Assembly: GCF_013184545.1 (NCBI RefSeq)
Contig: NZ_JAAOJA010000001.1
Coordinates: 372,001-436,000 of the forward strand
Length of the DNA stretch: 64,000 bases
Direction of reading: 5' to 3'
DNA from: Pseudomonas tumuqii
GTDB lineage: Bacteria; Pseudomonadota; Gammaproteobacteria; Pseudomonadales; Pseudomonadaceae
Below are positions 38,873 through 49,200 of this stretch, piece by piece. The notes below the pieces were generated by a model, which was not told the DNA's origin, did no database searches, and saw only the letters and a program-made list of their open reading frames with translations. Every line of letters starts with the position of its first letter. The stretch's first letter is position 1. Made by a program: the position numbers and the translations under genes.

Positions 38873-39168
38873 GCGCCGAGTGGAATCGGGACGCGCACGG
38901 TGTCCGGGGATTCATCCGGCATGCCGCACATCTCGTCATGCACCACAGCATGCACCAGATGGAACGGCAGCTTGGGCAACTCGTGCAACAGCTCGCGCGC
39001 ATGCTCGACCGAGCGCAGGTGCAAGGTCTGTCCGCTTTTGTCATTGAGCGAGTGAGCGCGACCGTCCATGTGCGCTTCGAGCACGTAGATGCCGCCTTCA
39101 ATGGAAATCAGATTGAGTTCGTCGATATGCCCGGCACGGGCATGAACAGATAGATCATGCAGGTTCAT
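38869..39168 (-). CDS. DUF6482-like conserved small protein
   Basis: A 99-residue acidic protein (MNLHDLSVHARAGHIDELNL... GGIYVLEAHMDG) with no membrane segment or known catalytic motif. Proteins of this look are common in Pseudomonas and are placed in DUF6482; I rely on memory for that. Function is unknown. Its stop overlaps a decayed repeat. Confidence 0.72.
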   Translation of the reverse strand: MNLHDLSVHARAGHIDELNLISIEGGIYVLEAHMDGRAHSLNDKSGQTLHLRSVEHARELLHELPKLPFHLVHAVVHDEMCGMPDESPDTVRVPIPLGA

Positions 39169-39309
39169 ATGGATACCTCGCTGCCAGCAAGCTGTGCAAG
39201 AACCGCTATACCTACAATCCTTCTACAAGACCAGAAAAACACAAGGCACAAAGCAAGCCGCCCGTCCGTTTTGCAACGGCCGGGCGGCGGGTCAGGCGCA
39301 GGCTGGATC

Positions 39310-39487
39310 AGAGGCTGTGAAAATATCGAGCGCCATCGCGAGGCCGCCTCCAGGCGTTCGCGGCAAGGCGCGCTATGTGAAAAGTGGGGGAGTTTAGTGA
39401 GCTAAATGACCTCACTTTTCACATAGCGCAACACCACAGCGGATGTTTGGAGAGGGCCGCAGTAGGCGAGAGTTTTTTCACAACCTC
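39310..39487. repeat. 178-base inverted-repeat element G3
   Basis: Outer ends AGAGGCTGTGAAAA and TTTTTTCACAACCTCT are near-complementary. An inner perfect pair, GCGCTATGTGAAAAGTG (39370-39386) and CACTTTTCACATAGCGC (39412-39428), surrounds a TTTAGTGAGCTAAA palindrome. It directly abuts the stop of the yqhA-like gene. Partial copies at 35185-35260 and 38811-38872 show that it is a repeat family. No coding capacity. Confidence 0.75.
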
Positions 39488-39985
39488 TCAGTCCGCCTGG
39501 TATTTGGTCAGCTTATCCAGATAACCCATGGCGAAAGCCGAGCCGACGAAGGTCAGGTGAATGATCACGTACCACTTGAGGTGTGCGACCTCATAGTTCT
39601 TGGCATCCATGAACACCTTGAGCAGGTGAATCGAGGAAATCGCCACTATCGAGGCCGCCACCTTCATCTTCAGCGAGCCGGAATCCATCTTGCCCAGCCA
39701 GCTGAGTTTTTCGGTGCCCTCGTTGATGTTCAACTGCGACACGAAGTTCTCATAGCCCGACAGCATCACCATCACCAGCAAACCGCCGACCAGAGCCATG
39801 TCGATCAACGACAACAGGCGCAGGATCAGATCCGCTTCGCTCAGGGCGAAGATATCCGGCAGGATGTGATAGACCTCTTGAAAGAACTTGATCGACAGCG
39901 CCAGCACCGCCAACGATAGCCCGAAGTAAATTGGCGCCAGCAACCAGCGCGAGGCGTACATCGTGTTCTCGATAAAGCGTTCCAT
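39488..39985 (-). CDS. UPF0114 family membrane protein (YqhA-like)
   Basis: A 165-residue protein with about four membrane helices (about 15-35, 55-78, 105-125, 135-155). The opening [25 protein letters not shown] and the SGYENFVSQ segment identify UPF0114 (TIGR00645). Its biochemical role is unknown. Start at 39985; a longer in-frame ATG lies 4 codons upstream. Confidence 0.88.
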   Translation of the reverse strand: MERFIENTMYASRWLLAPIYFGLSLAVLALSIKFFQEVYHILPDIFALSEADLILRLLSLIDMALVGGLLVMVMLSGYENFVSQLNINEGTEKLSWLGKMDSGSLKMKVAASIVAISSIHLLKVFMDAKNYEVAHLKWYVIIHLTFVGSAFAMGYLDKLTKYQAD

Positions 39986-40106
39986 GGGGTCTCGCAAGTG
40001 GCCAATAAAGCTGCCGGCGAGTATACCCAGCGTATCTCTTCAGACAAAGGGCGGGGCAGACAAAGGTGCAAGCAGGAACCACGCCGTTGCGCTTATCCCC
40101 AGCAAC

Positions 40107-40115
40107 TGTGGATAA
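40107..40115. promoter_or_regulatory. DnaA-box-like site
   Basis: TGTGGATAA is the exact complement of the DnaA box TTATCCACA. TTATCCCCA lies a few bases to the left. It sits between the yqhA-like gene and the 113-residue gene, about 500 bases from a second exact copy. Confidence 0.4.
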
Positions 40116-40201
40116 CCTTGTGGACAGGCTCGGGATTAACGCCGTCAGGCCAGCGGTGACTGGCCTTTCTGCAGGCTGCTCAAAAGACGATCAGGCCGTG
40201 C

Positions 40202-40543
40202 TCAGCTATCCGGCTGGAATTGGTAATAGCCCTGGCGGCCGTAACGGTCGCCATTCAAACGACGCAACTCGGCCTGGATGTGCAGACGCCAGATCGGCAG
40301 CTCGGTGCATTCGTCGTAACCCTGAACCAGCAGGCTTTCGGCAATCCCTGCGAGCACCCCTTCGGCCACGACAGGCCCGCAAAATGGGCCTTGCGCCTTG
40401 ATGGCAGAGGGTTGGGCGCCGGACAGGCCGGCGGCGCAGATCAATGTCCAGAGGCCCTTGTCGCCAGCCAGTGGCAATACCACGCACTCGATACGGGTCA
40501 TCAGACCCAGACATTGACGGGTGAGACAGAGGCTGCGCGGCAT
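40202..40543 (-). CDS. Conserved hypothetical protein
   Basis: A 113-residue protein (MPRSLCLTRQCLGLMTRIECVV... ending GRQGYYQFQPDS) with no membrane helix. It looks like a Pseudomonas-specific conserved small protein; I cannot give a function. Start: ATG 40543 with GAGGG about 10 bases upstream is preferred to ATG 40558, which lacks a ribosome site. The cysteines CLTRQC at the N terminus could be metal or disulfide ligands, but this is weak. Confidence 0.65.
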   Translation of the reverse strand: MPRSLCLTRQCLGLMTRIECVVLPLAGDKGLWTLICAAGLSGAQPSAIKAQGPFCGPVVAEGVLAGIAESLLVQGYDECTELPIWRLHIQAELRRLNGDRYGRQGYYQFQPDS

Positions 40544-40624
40544 GGCGGCGACCCTCATGTGATCAGGTCTTCAGCCTACACCCGCACAGGCGGCGCAGGG
40601 AAGCCGCCAGTCAGCGGGCTCATC

Positions 40625-40633
40625 TGTGGATAA
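40625..40633. promoter_or_regulatory. DnaA-box-like site, second copy
   Basis: TGTGGATAA again, followed by CTGTGTGGATGA, which is a near-repeat. It lies in the 371-base gap (40559-40929) upstream of the 113-residue gene; the rest of that gap holds only a hairpin repeat. Confidence 0.4.
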
Positions 40634-40803
40634 CTGTGTGGATGAAATCCTCCGGCATCTGCCTGCAGGGCCGCGCCGAAGCCTCGCCCAAGCCGCCGGT
40701 TGCGCCCGCCAGCGGCCTGGCAGCAGGTGGAGGGCAGGGACAGCAGATAGGTAAATTTCGAGCGCAACGCCGCAGCGGACAATATGCACTTGCGCAGGCA
40801 ACC

Positions 40804-40871
40804 GTGGAAGGGGCTTCAGCCGCGATGCTTTCAGCATCTTCAAGGCCAGTCGCGGCTAAAGCCCCTTCCAC
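40804..40871. repeat. GTGGAAGGGGCT inverted pair
   Basis: Arms GTGGAAGGGGCTTCAGCCGC and GCGGCTAAAGCCCCTTCCAC pair with a 28-base loop. It lies between the 113-residue gene and the 3' end of the Lon-like protease gene. Its ends are GTGG/CCAC, so it is outside the GTAG families. Confidence 0.8.
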
Positions 40872-40929
40872 AAAGCGGGCCAATACCCACCGCTAAAACG
40901 CAGCGCCGCTGGCGTTTTTTCACAGATTC

Positions 40930-43386
40930 TCAGGCGGCCGGCTTCTTCGCGCGCGGTTTTTTCTCCTTGGGCAGCGCCACCAGCACTTCGGCCTTCACCT
41001 CCTTGTCGTCCTCGCTCATGTCGATTTCGGCGATCTCGCGCAAGCGCTCGACCACCCGCGCATTGACGCTGCCAGGCGGAAACTGACCTTCGGCGTTTGG
41101 CGTGCCGGCATCTTCGCCGACCAGCAGGCTCAACGCCTCGTCGACATGGCGCACCGCATAGATATGGAACTTCCCGGCCCGCACCGCCTGCAGCACCCGC
41201 TCGTCGAGCATCAGGGTGGTGACGTTGGAGTGCGGGATGATCGCGCCCTGTTCGCCGGTCAGGCCACGGGCCTCGCACAGGCGGAAGAAGCCTTCGATCT
41301 TCTCGTTGGCGCCGCCGACCGCCTGCACCTCGCCGAACTGGTTGATCGAGCCGGTGATGGCGAAACACTGCTTGAGCGGACGGCGCGACAAGGCGGAAAT
41401 CAGCGTGCAGACCTCGCCCAGCGAGGCACTGTCGCCGTCGACATAGCCATAGGATTGCTCCAGGGCGATGCTCGCGGAAATTTCCAGGGGAAACTCCTGG
41501 GCGTAGCGGCTGCCCAGGTAACCGGTGAGGATCATCACGCCCTTGGAGTGGATCGGCTGGCCGAGGTTGACCTCGCGCTCGATGTCGACGATGCCCGAGC
41601 CGCCGGGATAGACGGTGGCGGAAATCCGCGCCGGCATGCCGAAGGCCGAGTCGCCGACTTCCAGCACGGTCAAGCCGTTGCACTTGCCGACCGCGGCACC
41701 GGCGGTGTCGATGAGGATGATGCCGGCCAGCATGTCGTCGATGATCCGCGCCGACACGCGGCCGGTGCGGGTCGCCTTGGCTTTCAGGGCGCGCTCGATA
41801 TGGCCGACGTCGGTGACCGTTTCATTGGCCAACTGGCGGATGAAGTCGGCCTCGCTGACCAGCTGGAACAGGTCGCCGATCCGCGCCGAAAGACGTCCCT
41901 GGTGCTCGGCCAGGCGTGCGCTGAAGGTCGCCAGGCGCGCCACCGCGGCGGCGGTCAGCGGCGCCATGCCTTCTTCCATGGTGCGGGTCTTCATCAGCTG
42001 GGCAAACTGTTCCAGGCTCTCGTCGGCCAGGGGAATGTCCTCATCGAAGTCGACCAGCACGCGGAACATTTCCTGGAAGTCCGGATCATGGTCCTGCAAC
42101 GCGTAATACAGCTGGCGCGCGCCAATGATGATGACCTTGACCTGCAAGGGAATGACCTGCGGATTGAGGGTCACGGTGGCGATGCGGCCGAGGTCGCCGA
42201 GCGGCGACTCCATCTTCAGCTGGCGCGAATGCAGTGCACGCTTGAGCGCATCCCAGACGAACGGCTCGCCGAGCATCTTCTCCGCTTCGAGAATCAGGAA
42301 GCCGCCGTTGGCCCGGTGCAGGGCGCCGGGGCGCAGTTGCCGGTAGCTGGTGTAGAGCGCGCCCTGGTCGGCGTTGTATTCGATGCGGCCGAACAGGTTG
42401 TCGTAGGTCGGGTGCGACTCGAACACCACGGGTGCACCGCCATGCGCATGATGACCAACCACCAGGCTCGGGCAGTACTGCTCTTCGAGCAGCTTGCGGG
42501 TCTGCGCATCGGCCTTTTCCACTTCGACCAGCTGGTCGACCACGGTCTTCAGCAGGTTGACCTGCACCGCCTGCAGATAGGCGCAGACGCCGGCATTTTC
42601 CGCGTACTTTTCCGACAGCGGCGCCAGTAATGGTTGCAGCGCCACGGTGATGGTTTCTTCATTGAGCTGGCGCAGCTGGTTGCTCGACTCGCGCTTCCAC
42701 TGCGGCAGGCTGGCCAATTCTTCGTTGAGTCGTTCTTCCAGGGTGGAGATGTCGACGTGGAAGCGCTCGCGCTCGGCTTCCGGCAACTGGGCGAACTCGG
42801 CCTCGTCCAGCGCCTTGCCCTCGAGCATCGGGGTGAAGGCGATGTTGCTGCTGTCGCGATACAGCGCCACGTTCTTTTCCAGGGACAGCTTCTCGATCAC
42901 ATCGAGCGCCTGGTCGTAGCGCTTGTTGAAGGCGCGATCGATGGCGCTCTTCTTCTGCTGATAGGACGGGTGCTCGAATACCGCCGGGAAGGTCGCCAGC
43001 AGGTTGTCGATCAGCAGGTTGATGTCGGCGATGAACGCCCCGGCACTACCTGCCGGCAATTCCAGCGCACGCGGCTCGCGCGGCTCGTCGAAATGATTGA
43101 CGTAGACGTGATCCGCCGGGGTCGCCAGGCGCTTGGCTTCGGCCTTGAGGTAGCGGTTGACGAACGAGAAACGCCCGGTACCGGGCTCGCCCATGACAAA
43201 TACGTTGTAACCGGGGCGCGGCATCGCCACGCCGAACTGCAGGGCCTCGACCGCGCGCTCCTGGCCCAGCACACCGCGAAATGGTTCCAGGTCATCGGTG
43301 CTGGTGAAGTTGAACTGCTCGGGCGAGAACGGACGGGTGAGTGCTTCAGGTGCCAGCCGCAAATGGGCTGCAACGGAGTCTGGCAT
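40930..43386 (-). CDS. Lon-like ATP-dependent protease (peptidase S16)
   Basis: An 818-residue protein with an AAA+ domain and a C-terminal Lon protease domain. The catalytic dyad is Ser653 in DGDSASLGE and Lys696 in GGANEKIEG, 43 residues apart as in Lon. The P-loop reads GEPGTGRFS, with Arg in place of the usual Lys. There is no long Lon N domain, so it belongs to the LonB/AsrA-like group, not to Lon proper. P. aeruginosa has two such proteins (PA0779 and PA4576, from memory); the neighbours suggest PA4576. The C-terminal tail is Lys-rich (PKEKKPRAKKPAA). The 330 bases upstream contain no gene that I can support. Confidence 0.88.
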   Translation of the reverse strand: MPDSVAAHLRLAPEALTRPFSPEQFNFTSTDDLEPFRGVLGQERAVEALQFGVAMPRPGYNVFVMGEPGTGRFSFVNRYLKAEAKRLATPADHVYVNHFDEPREPRALELPAGSAGAFIADINLLIDNLLATFPAVFEHPSYQQKKSAIDRAFNKRYDQALDVIEKLSLEKNVALYRDSSNIAFTPMLEGKALDEAEFAQLPEAERERFHVDISTLEERLNEELASLPQWKRESSNQLRQLNEETITVALQPLLAPLSEKYAENAGVCAYLQAVQVNLLKTVVDQLVEVEKADAQTRKLLEEQYCPSLVVGHHAHGGAPVVFESHPTYDNLFGRIEYNADQGALYTSYRQLRPGALHRANGGFLILEAEKMLGEPFVWDALKRALHSRQLKMESPLGDLGRIATVTLNPQVIPLQVKVIIIGARQLYYALQDHDPDFQEMFRVLVDFDEDIPLADESLEQFAQLMKTRTMEEGMAPLTAAAVARLATFSARLAEHQGRLSARIGDLFQLVSEADFIRQLANETVTDVGHIERALKAKATRTGRVSARIIDDMLAGIILIDTAGAAVGKCNGLTVLEVGDSAFGMPARISATVYPGGSGIVDIEREVNLGQPIHSKGVMILTGYLGSRYAQEFPLEISASIALEQSYGYVDGDSASLGEVCTLISALSRRPLKQCFAITGSINQFGEVQAVGGANEKIEGFFRLCEARGLTGEQGAIIPHSNVTTLMLDERVLQAVRAGKFHIYAVRHVDEALSLLVGEDAGTPNAEGQFPPGSVNARVVERLREIAEIDMSEDDKEVKAEVLVALPKEKKPRAKKPAA

Positions 43387-43716
43387 TGGTAATCCTTGAA
43401 CGGAGGGCTGTTGAAATCATGGCCGCATCGACCGCCATCCACAAGCCGTATGGTTGATCCCGAGCAAGCGAAAAGATGCCGGTATGCGTAAGCGTGACGT
43501 GGTCACCCCAGGAACCCCGCCCATGCGCTGTTGCAGCAAGTGGCCATCCCCCTGACGTGCGCTACCCGGAGAAATGCCGGTGCGGGCAGTGCCTCGCCGC
43601 CCCATGACGACGCGGCTGAATTCACCGCCAGGCGAGTGCAGGCTGACATCGACTGCAACTGAAAGGCCCAGTCGCGCGCGGCAGGTCGTGCGGATGAGGA
43701 GGGCAGGCGCGGCCTG
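43387..43716. other. Gene-free interval between dksA-like and protease genes
   Basis: No convincing coding region, hairpin or repeat is seen. It must contain the promoter of the protease gene and the 3' end region of the zinc-finger gene. AACGGAGGG (43400-43408 region) lies near the protease start but on the wrong strand to serve as its ribosome site. Confidence 0.5.
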
Positions 43717-44046
43717 CTAGCTGCCGACCACGTGATCGGCGCAGGCCAGGCAGTACTCGGCGGCCGGCAGCACCTGCAAACGCGCCAGCTCGATCGGCTC
43801 GCCACAGCGCAGGCAGTCACCATAGGTGCCTTCGTCCAGTCGCAGCTTGGCCATCCCCACCTGGCGCAAACCTTTCTCGGCCTCGGCCAGCAGGGCTTCG
43901 AGCACCTCATCGTTCTGTCGTTGCAGGGCCTGCTCGGCAAAATCCGGCGAGTGGCTGCGGGCCAAATCCTGACGAATCGCACTGGCCCGCGCACTGTACT
44001 CGGCGAGCAGGGCATCGAGTGCCGCTTGAGGATCGAAAGCAGACAT
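43717..44046 (-). CDS. DksA/TraR family C4 zinc-finger protein
   Basis: A 109-residue protein with a coiled-coil N-terminal half (about 8-65) and a zinc finger with Cys78, Cys81, Cys99 and Cys102. All four cysteines are present, so it is a zinc-binding, not a cysteine-less, DksA paralogue. It is shorter than DksA (about 147 residues) and may bind RNA polymerase through the secondary channel like TraR. It stands upstream of the Lon-like protease gene on the same strand. Confidence 0.85.
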   Translation of the reverse strand: MSAFDPQAALDALLAEYSARASAIRQDLARSHSPDFAEQALQRQNDEVLEALLAEAEKGLRQVGMAKLRLDEGTYGDCLRCGEPIELARLQVLPAAEYCLACADHVVGS

Positions 44047-44230
44047 AGGGGAACTCCAGAGGGAAACTTACTCATTCAAGTGTGGACGTTCCTGGCCAGC
44101 TTGCACTGACATCAATCACTACTTGCACGAGTAGCCTGGCGACACTGACGTGGCCCGAAGCGGGTGGGTTGTCGCTGCGCGCCTACGGGAAAGCGGACAC
44201 CCGGGCAGCGTATTGCCGGAAATCAGCCAT

Positions 44231-44261
44231 AAAAAAAGCCTGCACAGGCGATGTGCAGGCT
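44231..44261 (-). terminator. Rho-independent terminator of ettA
   Basis: On the minus strand AGCCTGCAC and GTGCAGGCT form a 9-base stem with a short loop, followed by seven T. It lies 18 bases after the ettA stop. Confidence 0.88.
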
Positions 44262-44279
44262 CTTCTTACCAGCAGGCTA

Positions 44280-45944
<1,665 letters not shown>

Positions 45945-46279
45945 GAATAACCTTGGTTCTAAGACAGAAAACTGAAAATGGCAGCAGATTGTCGCGCGAC
46001 AAACGCAAGACCATGGGTGACGGCGCCTGACGCAACGCCCGGCACCACACACCAGCGGGCTTGTCGAAAACGCCTGTAACAGCTCCCGCGCGCGTGCGAC
46101 AAAGCTACCGGAATGCTCCGTGCAGGGCAAACGACGCTCGTCGGCGGCACTGGCACTTCGCCACGGTTATGGCATGCTAGCGCCCCGCGCGCGCGCCCGT
46201 TTTTGCTAGAAGGCAGATCTAGTGGAAGACACAGGCACGCCCTGCTTTCATCGAGCCGTAATTGCAGGATCGTCATCAA
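45945..46279. other. Divergent ettA/morA promoter region
   Basis: 335 bases without a gene. It must hold promoters for ettA (minus) and morA (plus). No clear palindrome or consensus promoter was identified, apart from an alternating GC tract GCGCGCGC around 46188-46197. Confidence 0.45.
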
Positions 46280-49200
46280 GTGCCAAGCCACACATCACCG
46301 TCGTTACCGCACGCGCCAGGCGAACCGCTGACGCCGCCCTGGCGCAGCTCGATCAAGGGGGCGCTGGTCGCGCTGGTGCTGGGCATGCTGGCGTTGCTGC
46401 TGTGGCAGCTGCAGGTGGAGTCGCGGCATTTGCTCGACAACCAGCGCCAGCTCAGCCATGAGTTCAGCGCGCAACTGGCCAATCACCTCAGCCTGAGCAT
46501 GGAGCTGAAGGCCCAGGCCGGCGTGGCGATGCTGCGACAAAGCACTTCGGCGCCAGGGCCGGGCGCGATCGACGAGAATCTGCTGCACAGTCTGCGAGGG
46601 ATCTTCAGCAGCCTGCACAGCCTGGCCTGGCTTGACCCACACGGCATTATCCTGGCAGACAGCCAACCCCCGGCGGATGACAGCCACGCCCTGCCCGGTC
46701 TGATCCAGCGCAGCAACGGCTCGGCTTATTACTATGCGTCCAGCACCCGCGAAGGCGGCCTGATCTACCTGTTGCTGCGGCAGAGCCAGGGCAGCAACCC
46801 GAGCGGTTACTGGGTCTTGCGCCTGACCGACGAGGCATTGCGCGCCTGGTTGTATCAACACCACCAGAGTCGCTATCGCTGGCAGTTGGAAGACCACCAG
46901 GCACAACGCACGATTGCCAGCCAGCAGGGCGACGCTGCCGCCGACAGCGCGAGCGCTGCACCGATAAGCGCTACCGATCTGCAGCAGAGCATTCTCCTGA
47001 CCCCGCTCAAGGGCAGCGACTGGCAACTGCGTGCCCTGTTCGACGAGCGCAGTGCGCGCGCCCAACTGCTACCCGCGCTGACCGGAAAATTCCTGCTGTT
47101 CGCGCTCTGCTCCGTATTGACCCTGCTCGCCCTGTACCGCCTGCTGCGCGAACAGCGCAGCCTGCATGAACTCAATACGGCCTCGCGGCGCTCGCTACGC
47201 CAGGCGGCCAGTGCACTGGGGGCCATCGAGGAACGGGTGCTGGTCACCGACAGCAATGGCCAGCTGAGTTACCTCAATCCCCAGGCCGAGGAGTTGTTCG
47301 GTTTACGCAGCCGCGACGCGCACAACTGGCACCTGCTGCAACTGCTGCCGCGCCTCGATCCGTTGCGGCTGCACGACTCCAGCGAGCCTGACGAGCCTGA
47401 CGAGATTGAGCCCGACCTGGTCGAGATCAAGCAGGACGGCATGGCCCGTCTGTTCGCTATCAGCCGCTGCGAACTCGGCGAGCCGTCCAGGCGCCTGGGT
47501 TTCGTCTGGGTGCTGCGCGACGTCACCGAGCAACAGCATGCCACCCGCGTGCTGCAGGACACCCGCCGGCGCTACCAGGATATCTTCGATGGCACCGGCA
47601 CCGCGCTCTGTGTACTGGACCTGGCCGCGCTGCCGGAGTACCTGCACCAGCAGCAGATCCATGACGGCGCGGGGCTGAGGCACTGGCTGCTCGCCCATCC
47701 ACAGCGGCATGGTGAACTGCTGCAGCTGATGCGCTTCACCGAGACCAATCAGGTGGCCCTGCACCTGCTCGGCGTCGACTCCACCGAGCAAGCCTGGCAG
47801 CACCTGATCGACAGCGGTCCGCTGCGCCCCGCGGGCTTTCGCGTGCAGCTGCTCAGCGCCCTGCTCGAAGGCACCGGCCAGCTCGAACTGGAGAGCCGGA
47901 TCAGCACCCCGCAAGGCCACGAGCGTCACCTGTGGCTGGTGCTGCGCCTGCCGGACAGCGCGCAAGAACTGAACGCGGTGACCCTGAGCATCAGCGACAT
48001 CACCAGCCGCAAGCGCATCGAGCTGTCACTGATCGAGCGCGAGCGCTTCTGGTCGGATGTGGTGCGCGCGGTGCCGGACACCCTCTACGTGCATGACCTG
48101 CTGAATAAACGCGTGCTGTTCAGCAACCACCACCTGGGCCTGCAGCTGGGCTACAGCACGATCGAGTTGAAAGCCCTGGGCGAGCGCTTCTGGGAGCACA
48201 TCCTGCACCCCGACGACAGCGACTATTACTGGCGCATCCGCAACCTGCAGCAGGTGATCGGCGACGGCGTCCTGCTCGAGTCACAACTGCGTGGGCGCCA
48301 CCGCAACGGTGCCTGGCGCTGGTTCAGCATCCGCGAGCAGGCCCTGGCCCGCGACACCCGCGGCCGGGTCAGCCGCCTGATCGGAGTGGCCAAGGACATC
48401 ACCGAGCAGATCGAAAGCAGCGAATCGCTGCGCAACAGCGAGCAGCGTTACCGGCTGCTGGCGGAGAGCACCAGCGATGTGATCTTCTCCACCGACAACA
48501 GCCTGCACCTCAACTACGTCAGCCCCTCGGTGGAACCGCTGCTCGGCCATCGACCGGAATGGCTCCTGGCCAACAACTTCCACAACCTGGCCGCCAACCC
48601 GCAGCAACTGGCCGGCCTGTCGATCCTGCTCGACCGGGTCCGCGGCGCGCTCGGCAGCCCCCAGCGCATGTTCGAGTTGCGTGAGCAGTTCCAGCCGCAA
48701 CTGTTCATCTTCGACTGCCTGCGCGCCGATGGCCGGAAAATTCCGGTCGAGTTGCGCCTGGTGCCGATGTGGGATGAAAACAGCCATTTCGAAGGCCTGC
48801 TCGGTGTGGGCCGCGACATCAGCCAGCAGCGCCGCTCGGAAAAAGACCTGCGCATGGCCGCCACGGTATTCGAGCACTCCACCGCGGCGATCCTGGTCAC
48901 CGACCCGGCCGGCTACATTGTCCAGGTCAACAAGGCCTTCAGTCGGGTCAGCGGTTATTCCTCGGCCCAGGTCCTCGACCAGTTGCCGGGCATGCTCACC
49001 GCCGACCGCCAGCAAGCCAGCCACCTGCATTACGTCCTCAACCAGCTCAATCAGCGCGGCAGCTGGGAAGGCGAAATCTGGCTCAAGCGCCGCGACGGCG
49101 AGAGCTTCCCGGCCTGGGTCGGGATCACCGCGGTGCAGGACGAAGATGGCGACCTGGTCAGCTACGTGTGCTTCTTCAGCGATATCAGCGAACGCAAGGC

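Noticed and set aside
43423..43716. Possible small gene between the Lon-like and DksA-like genes
   Set aside because: No frame with a ribosome site, plausible composition or homology.
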